IMG/VR virus record: IMGVR_UViG_3300046736_000221 | Location: 1 to 42,358 of that record | Length of the DNA stretch: 42,358 nucleotides | DNA from: a virus | Strand: one strand, 5' to 3' | Part shown: positions 14,540 through 21,869 of the stretch, piece by piece | Layout of the letters: every line of letters starts with the position of its first letter | How positions within the stretch are numbered: the first letter of the stretch is position 1 | The notes under the pieces: generated by a model | Told to the model about the DNA's origin: nothing | Database searches by the model: none | The model's input: the letters and a program-made list of their open reading frames with translations, nothing else | Program-made: the position numbers and the translations under genes

Positions 14540-15399
14540 CGCGGCCCTCCCGGATGCAGGGACAAGAGATAGCGCGACGCGATGGCGTTCAGATCTTCCA
14601 GCGCCTGTCGGTTTTCACGGCCGTAAGGGTTGGTCCCCCTGGCCTGGGGGTCGTCTTTACTTCGACCGAACAACCACAACGCGCGAGCACGTTCGAAATC
14701 AGCCGCCGGGCCGCGCCCCTTCTCGGGATCACCCATCGCCGACGCCATGATGTACCGCGTGATATATTCTTCGTCTTTTGGCAGGTTCGCCCAGATTTCC
14801 GGTGACACGACATTGGCCCGGCGCAGCTTCTCCAGGCCGCGATGGATCGACTCATGGACGAGGTTCGAGGGATACGCCGCGTTCGAGTAGATGCCATCGA
14901 TTTTTGGCGAATAAGAGCCGACGACGGCGGCATCGGAACCGCTTTCGGTGTCGAGATTCGTGGTGCGCGGCTGATAACCGAGAGCGGCGATCGGCGAGCG
15001 ATTGACGGCGAGTCGCGCCGCCTCGTAGGCGTCCGTCGTGGTGGGCGTACCCTGGGAAGGCCGTCCGAAGCGAGGGTCGGCCACGACCGCCGGGGACAGG
15101 CCCTCGGCGGGGATGCCAAGCAGATTGGCCACGCGCCCCTCGGTATAAGCCTCGTTACCGGAGCCGTAAGAGGCGTCACTTTGGCGGGCGTTCGCGATGT
15201 CTGTTTGGTCGGGATAACGCGCCAGCGGAGGCGCCGAAATGGTTTCCGTCGCGGGCGGGCCGCCGATACCAAGCAACCCCCCGATACGTGAAAACAAACC
15301 CTGGTTCCGCGCCTCGTTCTGGTCCGCGATGGTCTGATACATCCGACCGAGAGCATCGGATCGTGGATCGGGGTCGGAAGGATCAAGCAGGGACGCCAT
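14536..15399 (-). CDS. Tagged virion-cluster protein B with an HExxH motif
   Basis: 287 aa. The N-terminus (MASLLDPSDPDPRSDALGRMYQTIADQN) matches that of the neighbouring 216-aa protein in pattern. At 182-186 is HESIH inside YPSNLVHESIHRGLEKLRR, a good match to the HExxH zinc-peptidase motif, with acidic residues (KDEEYI, 208-213) about 25 residues later that could be the third ligand. The region before (DGIYSNAAYPSNL) is typical of HExxH domains in effector-type proteins. No signal peptide or membrane segment. Likely a virion-borne or injected metallopeptidase-like protein, but without a matched family this is inference. Confidence 0.6.
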   Translation of the reverse strand: MASLLDPSDPDPRSDALGRMYQTIADQNEARNQGLFSRIGGLLGIGGPPATETISAPPLARYPDQTDIANARQSDASYGSGNEAYTEGRVANLLGIPAEGLSPAVVADPRFGRPSQGTPTTTDAYEAARLAVNRSPIAALGYQPRTTNLDTESGSDAAVVGSYSPKIDGIYSNAAYPSNLVHESIHRGLEKLRRANVVSPEIWANLPKDEEYITRYIMASAMGDPEKGRGPAADFERARALWLFGRSKDDPQARGTNPYGRENRQALEDLNAIASRYLLSLHPGGPR

Positions 15400-15405
15400 G
15401 GGCCG

Positions 15406-15663
15406 CTACTCCATGCTCTGGGCGTGGCGAGCGACCGCCGCGTCCGCCTCGGGGGCCTCGGCGTCGGCCTGGAGTTCTTCCCAGACGCGGCGCAGCGCGA
15501 GGACCAACTGACGGTTCGCCTCGCGCGCGGCGGTGTCGTCGAGGAAGACCGCGTTCCTGGTCGCCTCCTCGGCGATGCGATCAATGAGGGCGTTGAAGTG
15601 CGGATCGGCGAGGAACCGCTTCGCGGCCTCGCACTGGATCAGGCGTTCGGCGGAGAGCGGCAC
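15406..15663 (-). CDS. Small helical protein, unknown (85 aa)
   Basis: 85 aa from a GTG at 15663. Helical and acidic: PLSAERLIQCEAAKRFLADPHFNALIDRIAEEATRNAVFL, then REANRQLVLALRRVWEELQAD. The sequence is full-length and compact with no cysteine pair or membrane segment. Small proteins of this style are often found next to the portal gene in short-tailed phages. The frame extends upstream to 15726 but would then overlap the membrane gene heavily. No strong ribosome site, so translation is probably coupled to the gene before. Confidence 0.6.
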   Translation of the reverse strand: MPLSAERLIQCEAAKRFLADPHFNALIDRIAEEATRNAVFLDDTAAREANRQLVLALRRVWEELQADAEAPEADAAVARHAQSME

Positions 15664-15667
15664 GGTG

Positions 15668-15829
15668 TCAGTAGCCGCGGAACAGAAGGAACAGCACGAC
15701 CACCAGCAGGATCGTCCCGAGACCAATACCAGGACCGTAATAACCGCCGTAATTGGAGTGGGCGTAATACCCGCCGCCGAGGCCGCCGAAGAGAAGCAGC
15801 AGGACGATGACGATCAGGATGAGGCTCAT
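15668..15829 (-). CDS. Small two-helix membrane protein (DUF3309-like)
   Basis: 53 aa with two hydrophobic segments (SLILIVIVLLLLFGGLGGGYY and GIGLGTILLVVVLFLLF) joined by a Gly/Tyr-rich loop (AHSNYGGYYGPG). The pattern LLLLFGGxGGGYY fits the DUF3309 family of tiny bacterial membrane proteins. A GGAGG site lies 9 bases before the ATG, the best in this stretch, so it is well translated. A holin-like role is possible because two short TM helices are common in holins, but the position next to the portal is unusual for one. Confidence 0.65.
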   Translation of the reverse strand: MSLILIVIVLLLLFGGLGGGYYAHSNYGGYYGPGIGLGTILLVVVLFLLFRGY

Positions 15830-15996
15830 GGGTTGTTTCCTCCATTTCGCCTCGTGCCGCACAGAACGCAGACAACACCGCCGCCCAGAAGCGGAATCTC
15901 GTTGTATTCACAAAGATGATTTACGTTCGAGGAGGGCAGCGGCGGAGGGGGCGGTGGTTTGGTCATCCAACCGGTATCCAGGAAAAAACACATCAT
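15826..15996 (-). CDS. Small Cys-containing protein, putative zinc knuckle
   Basis: 56 aa, starting at the ATG at 15996 that overlaps the portal stop. It carries a Pro run (KPPPPPPLP) and then a NHLCEYNEIPLLGG.VVCVLCGTRR segment whose CVLC pair plus the earlier C29 and H27 could bind zinc. It overlaps the downstream membrane gene by 4 bases (ATGA). The frame also runs on far upstream inside the portal gene, but that part is a shadow of the portal reading. Probably real, function unknown. Confidence 0.5.
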   Translation of the reverse strand: MMCFFLDTGWMTKPPPPPPLPSSNVNHLCEYNEIPLLGGGVVCVLCGTRRNGGNNP

Positions 15997-18734
15997 GAGG
16001 GGCCTCCCGGCGGGGGCAGCGGCGGGCCGCCAGGGCCATTGAGCGGAAAGGCCGACGCGCGTTGGGTCAGCTGGCCATAGGCCGTTGGGAGGCGGCCGGT
16101 GGCGAGGGACTGGCGGATGGCGTCGGCGGCCTGGGGATTGATGGGGCCGGCGGGTAGCGTGGGAGGACGTTGTTGGGGAGGAGGCATCATGGGCGGCCTC
16201 GGCGGCCCTGGAGGCATCATCGGCATGCCCTGGGGGCCTGGACGGGGCTGTTGGGGCGGTGGCGCGCCAACCGCCGGAGGTTGAGGGCTGGTGGGCGGCG
16301 GGAGATCGGACAGCAGACCCACCGCCGGGGCGTTGCTTTTCATTGCTTCTTTGAACTCGTCGAGCGAGGGGACGATCATGCCGGACGTAGCACCCGCCAC
16401 CCACGCCTTCACCCAGGCGTCGAGGGCGGCGCGGTCCCGCTCGCGATCGTCCTCCAGGAGGAGGGAAGCGCGTTTGGTTTGCTGATCCGCCCTGGTGTTC
16501 TCGATATCGGCCTGGGTCTTCTTGTTCTGAACGTCGGCCAGGATGAGGTCGGTGTTGGGCGGCGGCGGCGGCGTGGGGGGTGGGGCGAAGTCGGGCGGGA
16601 GGGCTTTGAAGTAGGACGAGATGTCGGCGATGTTCACCGTCTCCAGCATCCTGGCGAGGGTGTTGCGATACTCGGGGAGACCGACAAGGGGGTTGCTCAT
16701 GCCGCCCTGCTGGATGATCTGCTCCTGCTTCTGGGCGATCGCGGAGAGCATCTGGAGACGCTCCTGGGGCATGCCCTTGCCGCCGACATTGACCGAGGTC
16801 TCCCATTGCGTGGCCAGCGCGCGCGGGTCGATCGGGATCCACTTCTGGCGGATGCGGATGACGTTGGGCCGGTCCTGCTGCCGCGCCAGCATCTTCAGGA
16901 GGCCCTTGTAGAGCGGGGCCAGACCAGTCTCGGCCAGCGTGCGGGCCACCATGTCGAGGCGATCCTGGGCGGCCGATGACTGCTGAGAGACGGCGATCGG
17001 GGCGGTGGACTGGAGTTCGTCGACGGTCAGGCCGGAGGAGGCGCGCGTGATGCCGGTGCGTGATTCCCGAATGGTCTCGAGGACCTGCATGACGGGGAGG
17101 GCTTCCTTGCCCATGAAGGGCTTGGTCAGCTCCTGCACGGCGCCTTGCTGCGCCACGCGGATGATGCTGCCGATGGCGGTCTGGCGGGTGTCGGCGAGAT
17201 TGGCCTGGCCCACGACGACGGCCGTCCTCGGAAACATCGACTGACTGAGACTGTCCAGCACGCCGCGCATGACCCTTGATTCAATCCGTTGCAGGTCCAT
17301 CACCATGTCGGCCTGGGACTGGCCGACCACCCTGCCGGGCTCGCGATAAGGGGTGAAACAGGCCGCCGGGATCTCGTCGCAACGCTCCCACGAGACCAGG
17401 GTCTGGGACGCGCCGAGGAGATGGACGTGCAACAGTTCGGAGACGTTATCACCGTCCGCGTCACAGCGGATCCAACCCTCGACGTGGCGCACGATCGACT
17501 GGGACTTATCGTTGGGCGGGCTACCCGCGACATTGTGGCCCTGCGCGCCGGAGCGCGCGATGAGTTCGGCCCGCTGCCTTTGGGTGGCGCCGCGGCCGGA
17601 AGAGAGGTTGGAGAGGATCTTGTCTTCCGGCAGGCCCGCCTCGATCAGATCCGAGACGGTACTGTCCTGGACGATGAAGAACGCGCGGGCGGTCTCGACG
17701 GAGGTGGCGGAAGGATCGATCCAGCAGCACTCGGTGGGGACGTGGGAGACCTGGGGCCACGCCTGGGTGGCGCTCCGGGTGATCGTGGCGCTCCAGTACT
17801 CGGCGGGGGCGCCTTGCTGGAGATACATGCGGCCCTCGGGGGTTTTGGCGAGGGCCTGGGTTTCCGCCGGTGTCATGGGACGGCGGACGATGCGGCTGGC
17901 TTCGATACCGGGCTCGGAGAGCAGCATCTGGAGCTGCGGCAGCAGCAGACCGTGGGCGACCTCGGTCCTGGTGTGCTTCAGGGACCCCCAGTGCCACCTG
18001 ACCCAGCCGGCCTTGCGGGTCAGGGCATCGAGCAGGGCATCGTGCAGGATGGTCCAGCCGGGGTTGGCGGTGAACAACGCCCAGCGCGCGTAATCCGTCG
18101 CCTGTCTCGCGAGGGCGGTCGCCAGCTGGTCGTCCTGGGCGGTGGTGTGATCGGAGGAGAGGGGCTGGAAGGAAACCGGGTCCTCCACGCCGGTGAAGAT
18201 GCGCAGCATGGACGGCAGCGTCTGGCGGATGGTGTCGCGCACGACGGTCAGGGTGATGTTGCTGCGGCCCTCGATCTTCGGGGCGTCGGGCTCACCCGCG
18301 TAGTAATTCGAGGCGGTGACACGCTCGCGCGAGAGATACGCGTCGTAGTTCTGGGCGGCGCGAAAGTAGAACCGCGCGATGGCGTTGATCTCCACGTCGG
18401 TTTTACCGAGACGCTCGAAGACTATTTCCTGGGACCAGGGAGAGGCGGTCGGTTTGAGGGTCGGGCGCAGGCCGGCCGCGTAACGGCGGAGTTGAGGAGG
18501 GAGAGAGCTATCGGCGTCGGGCGGATCGTCGTCATGGGAGGGCGGCAGCAGGAACGCCAGCATCTGCTCGGAGGGGGAGGCGGACAGAGGGGTGGGCCGC
18601 ATCCCCTGGGGGATCAGGCCGGGGATGGGCGGGAGGGGGGTGGGCGTGTTGGGGTCGTTGATCTGTCGGGGGGCGAGGAGGCCGCCCTGGAGCGGGGGAG
18701 ACGGCTGGGGCGGCGGGGCGAGGGTGGTGCTCAT
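15993..18734 (-). CDS. Portal protein, P22 type
   Basis: 913 aa. After a Pro-rich N-terminus, the core carries portal hallmarks: EVIFERLGKTDVEINAIARFYFRAAQNYDAYLS, GRSNITLTVVRDTIRQTLPSMLRIFTG, then MVMDLQRIESRVMRGVLDSLSQSMFPRTAV. Middle helices (MVARTLAETGLAPLYKGLLKML) match the stem. The first about 740 residues equal the usual length of P22-type portals; the last 170 are a Pro/Gln-rich tail (PPPTSPQPPAVGAPPPQQPRPG and on), an extension. Its ATG overlaps the terminase stop by 4 bases (ATGA). It forms the dodecameric DNA channel to which adaptor and tail attach. Confidence 0.9.
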   Translation of the reverse strand: MSTTLAPPPQPSPPLQGGLLAPRQINDPNTPTPLPPIPGLIPQGMRPTPLSASPSEQMLAFLLPPSHDDDPPDADSSLPPQLRRYAAGLRPTLKPTASPWSQEIVFERLGKTDVEINAIARFYFRAAQNYDAYLSRERVTASNYYAGEPDAPKIEGRSNITLTVVRDTIRQTLPSMLRIFTGVEDPVSFQPLSSDHTTAQDDQLATALARQATDYARWALFTANPGWTILHDALLDALTRKAGWVRWHWGSLKHTRTEVAHGLLLPQLQMLLSEPGIEASRIVRRPMTPAETQALAKTPEGRMYLQQGAPAEYWSATITRSATQAWPQVSHVPTECCWIDPSATSVETARAFFIVQDSTVSDLIEAGLPEDKILSNLSSGRGATQRQRAELIARSGAQGHNVAGSPPNDKSQSIVRHVEGWIRCDADGDNVSELLHVHLLGASQTLVSWERCDEIPAACFTPYREPGRVVGQSQADMVMDLQRIESRVMRGVLDSLSQSMFPRTAVVVGQANLADTRQTAIGSIIRVAQQGAVQELTKPFMGKEALPVMQVLETIRESRTGITRASSGLTVDELQSTAPIAVSQQSSAAQDRLDMVARTLAETGLAPLYKGLLKMLARQQDRPNVIRIRQKWIPIDPRALATQWETSVNVGGKGMPQERLQMLSAIAQKQEQIIQQGGMSNPLVGLPEYRNTLARMLETVNIADISSYFKALPPDFAPPPTPPPPPNTDLILADVQNKKTQADIENTRADQQTKRASLLLEDDRERDRAALDAWVKAWVAGATSGMIVPSLDEFKEAMKSNAPAVGLLSDLPPPTSPQPPAVGAPPPQQPRPGPQGMPMMPPGPPRPPMMPPPQQRPPTLPAGPINPQAADAIRQSLATGRLPTAYGQLTQRASAFPLNGPGGPPLPPPGGPS

Positions 18735-20152
18735 ACCAGATCTCCCTGGGTCAGGCTCATGCGCAGTGGGGCTTTGTCGAACAGGCCGGAAGTCTGGCCG
18801 CTCGCGACACCGAGACCCTGCTCGCAGAACGTAAGGTTGAGCGCGTCGGCGTGATCGCAGCTGGGGAGGCCGCGAGAGCGCATCGATTGTTTGCTTTCGA
18901 CCTGAAGCCTGCCGTCGCTGAGGAAGGCATAGCGCGGCATCAAGAGGTCGTCGCGGAGGCGATCGTGGCGTGGCAGGCGCACGTTACGGTTGCCAAGCCA
19001 CTCCTTGCAGCGCACCCATAACTCGTCTCTAAGACGGGCATATCTACCGGTGGTTGAGGCTGTTTCGGAGACATTGACGCCGAGAATCGGCAGATTCTGC
19101 TCGTGCAGACGGTCGACGACGCCGGATCCGATACCGATCACGTCAATACATATGAGAGAGGGGCGGGTGGCTGGAGAGGCGATATCCCATTCGGCTTTGA
19201 TGGCGCCGGCCACTTGCATGGTATCCATGCCATGCCAGGCGCGCGGCATTTCGGTCACGACGCGGCCGCGGCGTTTCACGAGGACGGACGCGTCGGTGCC
19301 GAATCGGGCGATGTCGACACCCCAGATCTCGGCGGCGGTGGGATCGATCTCGATATCGCGCAGCATCGCGCTGTCGACCAGATCGGCGCCAATGAGGGTA
19401 TTATCGTCGGCGAGCGGAAACTCGCCGAGGACACGAACGCGAAAAGCGTTGGAATCCATGCCGTATCGATTGGCGACCTCGTTCACGAAATCCGACGTAA
19501 CGCGTGATGAGGAAGCGGAAGAGACCTTTTGGGTATACCAGCGATCGCGCTCCATCATGTGGGCGCGGTAGAAGAAGCCGGTACTACGTGTCGCGTTGCC
19601 GATCAGCAGCGTTATCGCGCCGTGAGAGGACATGCTGCCGGACGCGGCCTCGAAGACCGATTCCGGAATGCCGCTCGCCTCGTCGGCGATGAGAAGAACA
19701 TGGGCGCTATGGAGCCCCGCCATCGCCTCCGGCGTGTCGGGGCGGGAGGTTCTCGCGGTGACGAAACATTCCTGATCGGCTTTAAGCGTCACGCGATCAG
19801 ACCGAATATCCCACAGGTCGCGCCAGCCGGAGGGAAGAATGCTCAACCATTTAATGAACTCGGGCCACAACGCGTCGAACAACTGGGATGACGATGGCGC
19901 GGTGATGGCGACCTTGAACGGCGCGCGGGTGCAGATGAACCATACGCACAGCCACGCGGCGAAGCACGTCTTGCCCACGCCATGGCCGGAACGAATGGCC
20001 AGACGGGTGTGGCCGCGCGCGACCGCGCGCAGTGCCTCCAATTGCCACGGATCCGGCTCCGCGCCGAGAATGTCCCGCACGAAGGCGATCGGCGCGCGGG
20101 CATGTTTTTCAATCGCCGCGTGGAACGGGTTGGTTTCGAGGGTGGCACTCAC
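18731..20152 (-). CDS. terL: Terminase large subunit
   Basis: 473 aa. Walker A is SGHGVGKT (55-62) and Walker B is HVLLIADEAS (151-160, D157/E158). The nuclease domain has D280 in WGVDIARFGTDAS, D337 in CIDVIGIGSG and D433/D436 in SCDHADAL. The length equals the usual 450-500 aa. It packages DNA into the procapsid through the portal. The start is GTG at 20152, overlapping a possible upstream frame by GTGA; a TATAAT box 25 bases upstream may drive it. Confidence 0.95.
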   Translation of the reverse strand: MSATLETNPFHAAIEKHARAPIAFVRDILGAEPDPWQLEALRAVARGHTRLAIRSGHGVGKTCFAAWLCVWFICTRAPFKVAITAPSSSQLFDALWPEFIKWLSILPSGWRDLWDIRSDRVTLKADQECFVTARTSRPDTPEAMAGLHSAHVLLIADEASGIPESVFEAASGSMSSHGAITLLIGNATRSTGFFYRAHMMERDRWYTQKVSSASSSRVTSDFVNEVANRYGMDSNAFRVRVLGEFPLADDNTLIGADLVDSAMLRDIEIDPTAAEIWGVDIARFGTDASVLVKRRGRVVTEMPRAWHGMDTMQVAGAIKAEWDIASPATRPSLICIDVIGIGSGVVDRLHEQNLPILGVNVSETASTTGRYARLRDELWVRCKEWLGNRNVRLPRHDRLRDDLLMPRYAFLSDGRLQVESKQSMRSRGLPSCDHADALNLTFCEQGLGVASGQTSGLFDKAPLRMSLTQGDLV

Positions 20153-20176
20153 CGTTCACGTTCCGGACATTCAACC

Positions 20177-20182
20177 ATTATA
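20177..20182 (-). promoter_or_regulatory. Candidate terL promoter (-10 box TATAAT)
   Basis: A consensus -10 box on the minus strand, about 25 bases before the terL GTG start, which would leave a leader of about 18 bases. At the -35 distance the sequence is AT-rich but has no TTGACA match (ACACGT at 17 bp). An activator bound to the tandem repeats just upstream could compensate for this. Confidence 0.45.
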
Positions 20183-20289
20183 GTTGTTAATTTATCATAA
20201 CGTGTTTCGAATAAACTGGGAGGAATTTTTGAAGGAGTTGTTAATTTATCGTAACGTGTTTCGAATGAATTGGGAGGAATTTTTGAAGA
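20182..20289. repeat. Two tandem 54-bp imperfect direct repeats
   Basis: Copies at 20182-20235 and 20236-20289 differ at four positions. Each contains GTTAATTTATC(A/G)TAAC, an inverted repeat with arms GTTA/TAAC, then TTCGAA and GGGAGGAATTTTTGAAG. The 54-bp spacing is about five helical turns, so proteins bound to both copies would lie on one DNA face. They adjoin the terL promoter candidate, so activator, operator or packaging sites are all possible. Confidence 0.85.
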
Positions 20290-20324
20290 GGGTGCCAGTG
20301 CCATGCCCCTACGCGCGGGCAGGG

Positions 20325-20371
20325 GGGCGGGCGCCCGCCCGCGCGCCTGGGCACGCATGCGCGCGCATGCG
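20325..20371. repeat. Two GC-rich palindromes, cruciform- and Z-DNA-prone
   Basis: GGGCGGGCGCCCGCCC at 20325-20340 is a 16-bp perfect palindrome. CGCATGCGCGCGCATGCG at 20354-20371 is an 18-bp perfect palindrome within a 22-base strictly alternating purine-pyrimidine run (20351-20372). Such DNA can form cruciforms or Z-DNA. The placement between terminase genes suits a packaging signal. Confidence 0.75.
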
Positions 20372-20425
20372 CCCGGTCGGGCGATCATGCTGTGTGTGAC
20401 TTGACGTTTGGCATCGGCCACCTGT

Positions 20426-20441
20426 TCAAACGGACGTTTGA
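20426..20441. promoter_or_regulatory. Operator-like inverted repeat
   Basis: TCAAACG-GA-CGTTTGA, with 7-bp perfect arms. A further half-site GACGTTTG lies at 20403-20410. The size suits an HTH repressor or terminase-binding site. It lies between the small terminase stop and the terL repeats. Confidence 0.5.
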
Positions 20442-20479
20442 TCACGCATCCCACGATTGAATGATATGTCATTACACTA

Positions 20480-20869
20480 TCATTCCGTTGGAATATCTGT
20501 TGATGTGGACTCAATGGTTTCAATAATCGGTGTTTGCTGATGCTCAATGAGTGAAGCGCTAATGGCCCTCGCCGCGACAAGATGCAGCTCAATCGTGGAG
20601 TTGGAGTTGATGTCCATCTCTTGCTTCGGCCGGCCGAAACCACGATCTAAGAGGGCTATCGCGGCCGCCAGCCGGATCTTTTCATCGCCTGAAGCAAGCA
20701 AACGAACCACGACCTGAACACACTTTGGACCATGCTCGCGAGCGAGCGCCGCGATATCAACATCAGGCTTCGGACGGCCATTCGGATTGCCGGATTGCCC
20801 AGGCTTCCAAGAGGAACGCCGCAATCCACCACGTTTAGACGCGATTCGTCCTTCGTCTGATTGGTGCAT
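20480..20869 (-). CDS. DUF5681-type protein, putative small terminase subunit
   Basis: 129 aa from the ATG at 20869. The N-terminus is basic and has the DUF5681 hallmark KPGQSGNPNGRPK (residues 23-35 from this start). Helices follow: DIAALAREHGPKCVQVVVRLLASGDEKIRLAAAIALLDRGFGRPKQ. DUF5681 proteins are frequently next to terL and are thought to be small terminase-like DNA-binding proteins. The start is uncertain because no ribosome site is visible; in-frame starts at 20896, 20971 (ATG) or 21010 (TTG) are possible, but the family motif normally lies near the N-terminus. Codons are less GC-rich than its neighbours. Confidence 0.7.
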   Translation of the reverse strand: MHQSDEGRIASKRGGLRRSSWKPGQSGNPNGRPKPDVDIAALAREHGPKCVQVVVRLLASGDEKIRLAAAIALLDRGFGRPKQEMDINSNSTIELHLVAARAISASLIEHQQTPIIETIESTSTDIPTE

Positions 20870-20970
20870 GCTAGCAGACAATTGAGACAATCCCATGCCA
20901 TGATACAGGCTTTGACATGTCACGGTTTGCCTGTTCCGGCAACTATCTTCGTCCAACCCCAAAATACCCA

Positions 20971-20999
20971 TTGCACTATGAACGCAAAGGGTCCATATA
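20971..20999 (+). promoter_or_regulatory. Candidate plus-strand promoter for 21051-22123
   Basis: TTGCAC (20971-20976) and CATATA (20994-20999) are separated by 17 bp, close to sigma-70 spacing, with an expected start near 21006 and a 45-base leader. The same region may also drive the small terminase gene in the other direction through TATATG on the minus strand, though no good -35 for that was found. Confidence 0.45.
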
Positions 21000-21011
21000 G
21001 GTCTGGTCAAT

Positions 21012-21039
21012 CAGTCAAACAGCTCAACCAGTCAAACAG
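21012..21039. repeat. Two 11-bp direct repeats CAGTCAAACAG
   Basis: Copies at 21012-21022 and 21029-21039, 17 bp apart, with a shorter related AAACAG after them. They lie in the leader of the plus-strand unit, after the promoter candidate and just before the ribosome site, so they could bind a repressor or an RNA-binding protein. Confidence 0.6.
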
Positions 21040-21050
21040 GACAAACAGCC

Positions 21051-21869
21051 ATGATCGTTTACCAAGGTCCATCGATGCTGACCGGCGAGCCCATCGTGAT
21101 GATAGTCACGGGCTTCAAGGGATCGTCAAACAAGAAGACCGGAGCGGAATTGCTTCAAACCTATATCCTCCGTGACGACATGCACCCTGTTGAAGCGTCA
21201 CGTACCGGCGCCGACAAGGCGATTTGCGGTGATTGCAAACATCAGGGCAAGCATGACGATGAGGGCATGCGGATTGAGAAATCGCGCGAGTGCTACGTCA
21301 ACCTCGGCCAGGGTGTTTCTGTCGTCTATAAATCCCACGCTCGCGATCATTATGAGACATGCACCGAAGCGGACCTCGCTGATACGTTCGAAGACCTGTT
21401 GATCCGCTTCGGCACCTATGGCGATCCGGCCGCCGTTCCCCAACGGATCTGGACGGCCATGGTAAGCAAGAGCGCTGGCCGCACTGGCTACACGCATCAA
21501 TGGCGTGATGCCCGTTTCGCCTGGCTGAAGGCGTACGTCATGGCGTCGGTTGATACACTCGAGGAAGCCGCCGAAGCCCAGGCGATGGGCTGGCGTACGT
21601 TCCGCGTCGCGCCGCCGGTTGGCTGGACCAGGGAAAAGACCGAAGCACTGTGCCCGGCGTCGGAGGAAGCTGGCAAGCTGCTACAGTGTCAGGACTGCCA
21701 GATTTGTTCTGGTCTGGAAGGTAAGGGGACGCGGAATGTCGTGATCCCGAACCATTCCACGAGCGGCCGGGCGGCCAAGAGGCGGGCGAGGATCGTCCAC
21801 CCCACGCCGCGTGCCGGGAAAGCGAAGCCGGCTGGCGTGACATTCAAGCGGAATGGAGTCGCGGCATGA
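21051..21869 (+). CDS. Conserved phage/plasmid protein with Cys clusters, unknown function
   Basis: 272 aa. The sequence has the family marks TYILRDDMHPVEASRTGADKAICGDCKHQG, then ECYVNLGQGVSVVYKSHARDHY and RFGTYGDPAAVPQRIW, and SAGRTGYTHQWRDARF. Two CxxC pairs and more Cys (CGDC; CPAS; CQDCQIC near 220) suggest zinc or iron-sulfur binding. It ends in a basic tail (SGRAAKRRARIVHP). Homologous proteins of this form are common in phages and plasmids of actinobacteria and proteobacteria but have no known role. It overlaps the next gene by ATGA and has its own promoter candidate. Confidence 0.75.
   Translation: MIVYQGPSMLTGEPIVMIVTGFKGSSNKKTGAELLQTYILRDDMHPVEASRTGADKAICGDCKHQGKHDDEGMRIEKSRECYVNLGQGVSVVYKSHARDHYETCTEADLADTFEDLLIRFGTYGDPAAVPQRIWTAMVSKSAGRTGYTHQWRDARFAWLKAYVMASVDTLEEAAEAQAMGWRTFRVAPPVGWTREKTEALCPASEEAGKLLQCQDCQICSGLEGKGTRNVVIPNHSTSGRAAKRRARIVHPTPRAGKAKPAGVTFKRNGVAA

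Larger units (their letters stand above)
20153..20479. other. 327-bp noncoding control/packaging region between the terminase genes
   Basis: No confident gene. In order on the plus strand it holds a TATAAT (read on the minus strand), two tandem 54-bp imperfect repeats, two GC-rich palindromes, and the inverted repeat TCAAACG-GA-CGTTTGA. The AT-rich repeats and the GC-rich block differ sharply in base composition from the rest of the genome. A frame on the minus strand from 20472 to 20149 (107 aa, no ribosome site) crosses it and ends with two copies of a peptide containing FETRYDKLTT; it could be expressed but looks like the translation of the DNA repeats. Confidence 0.6.

Noticed and set aside
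17289-18854. 521-codon plus-strand frame opposite the portal gene
   Set aside because: Composition is that of an antisense shadow (G, R, D, V-rich) and the portal reading on the other strand has clear family motifs.
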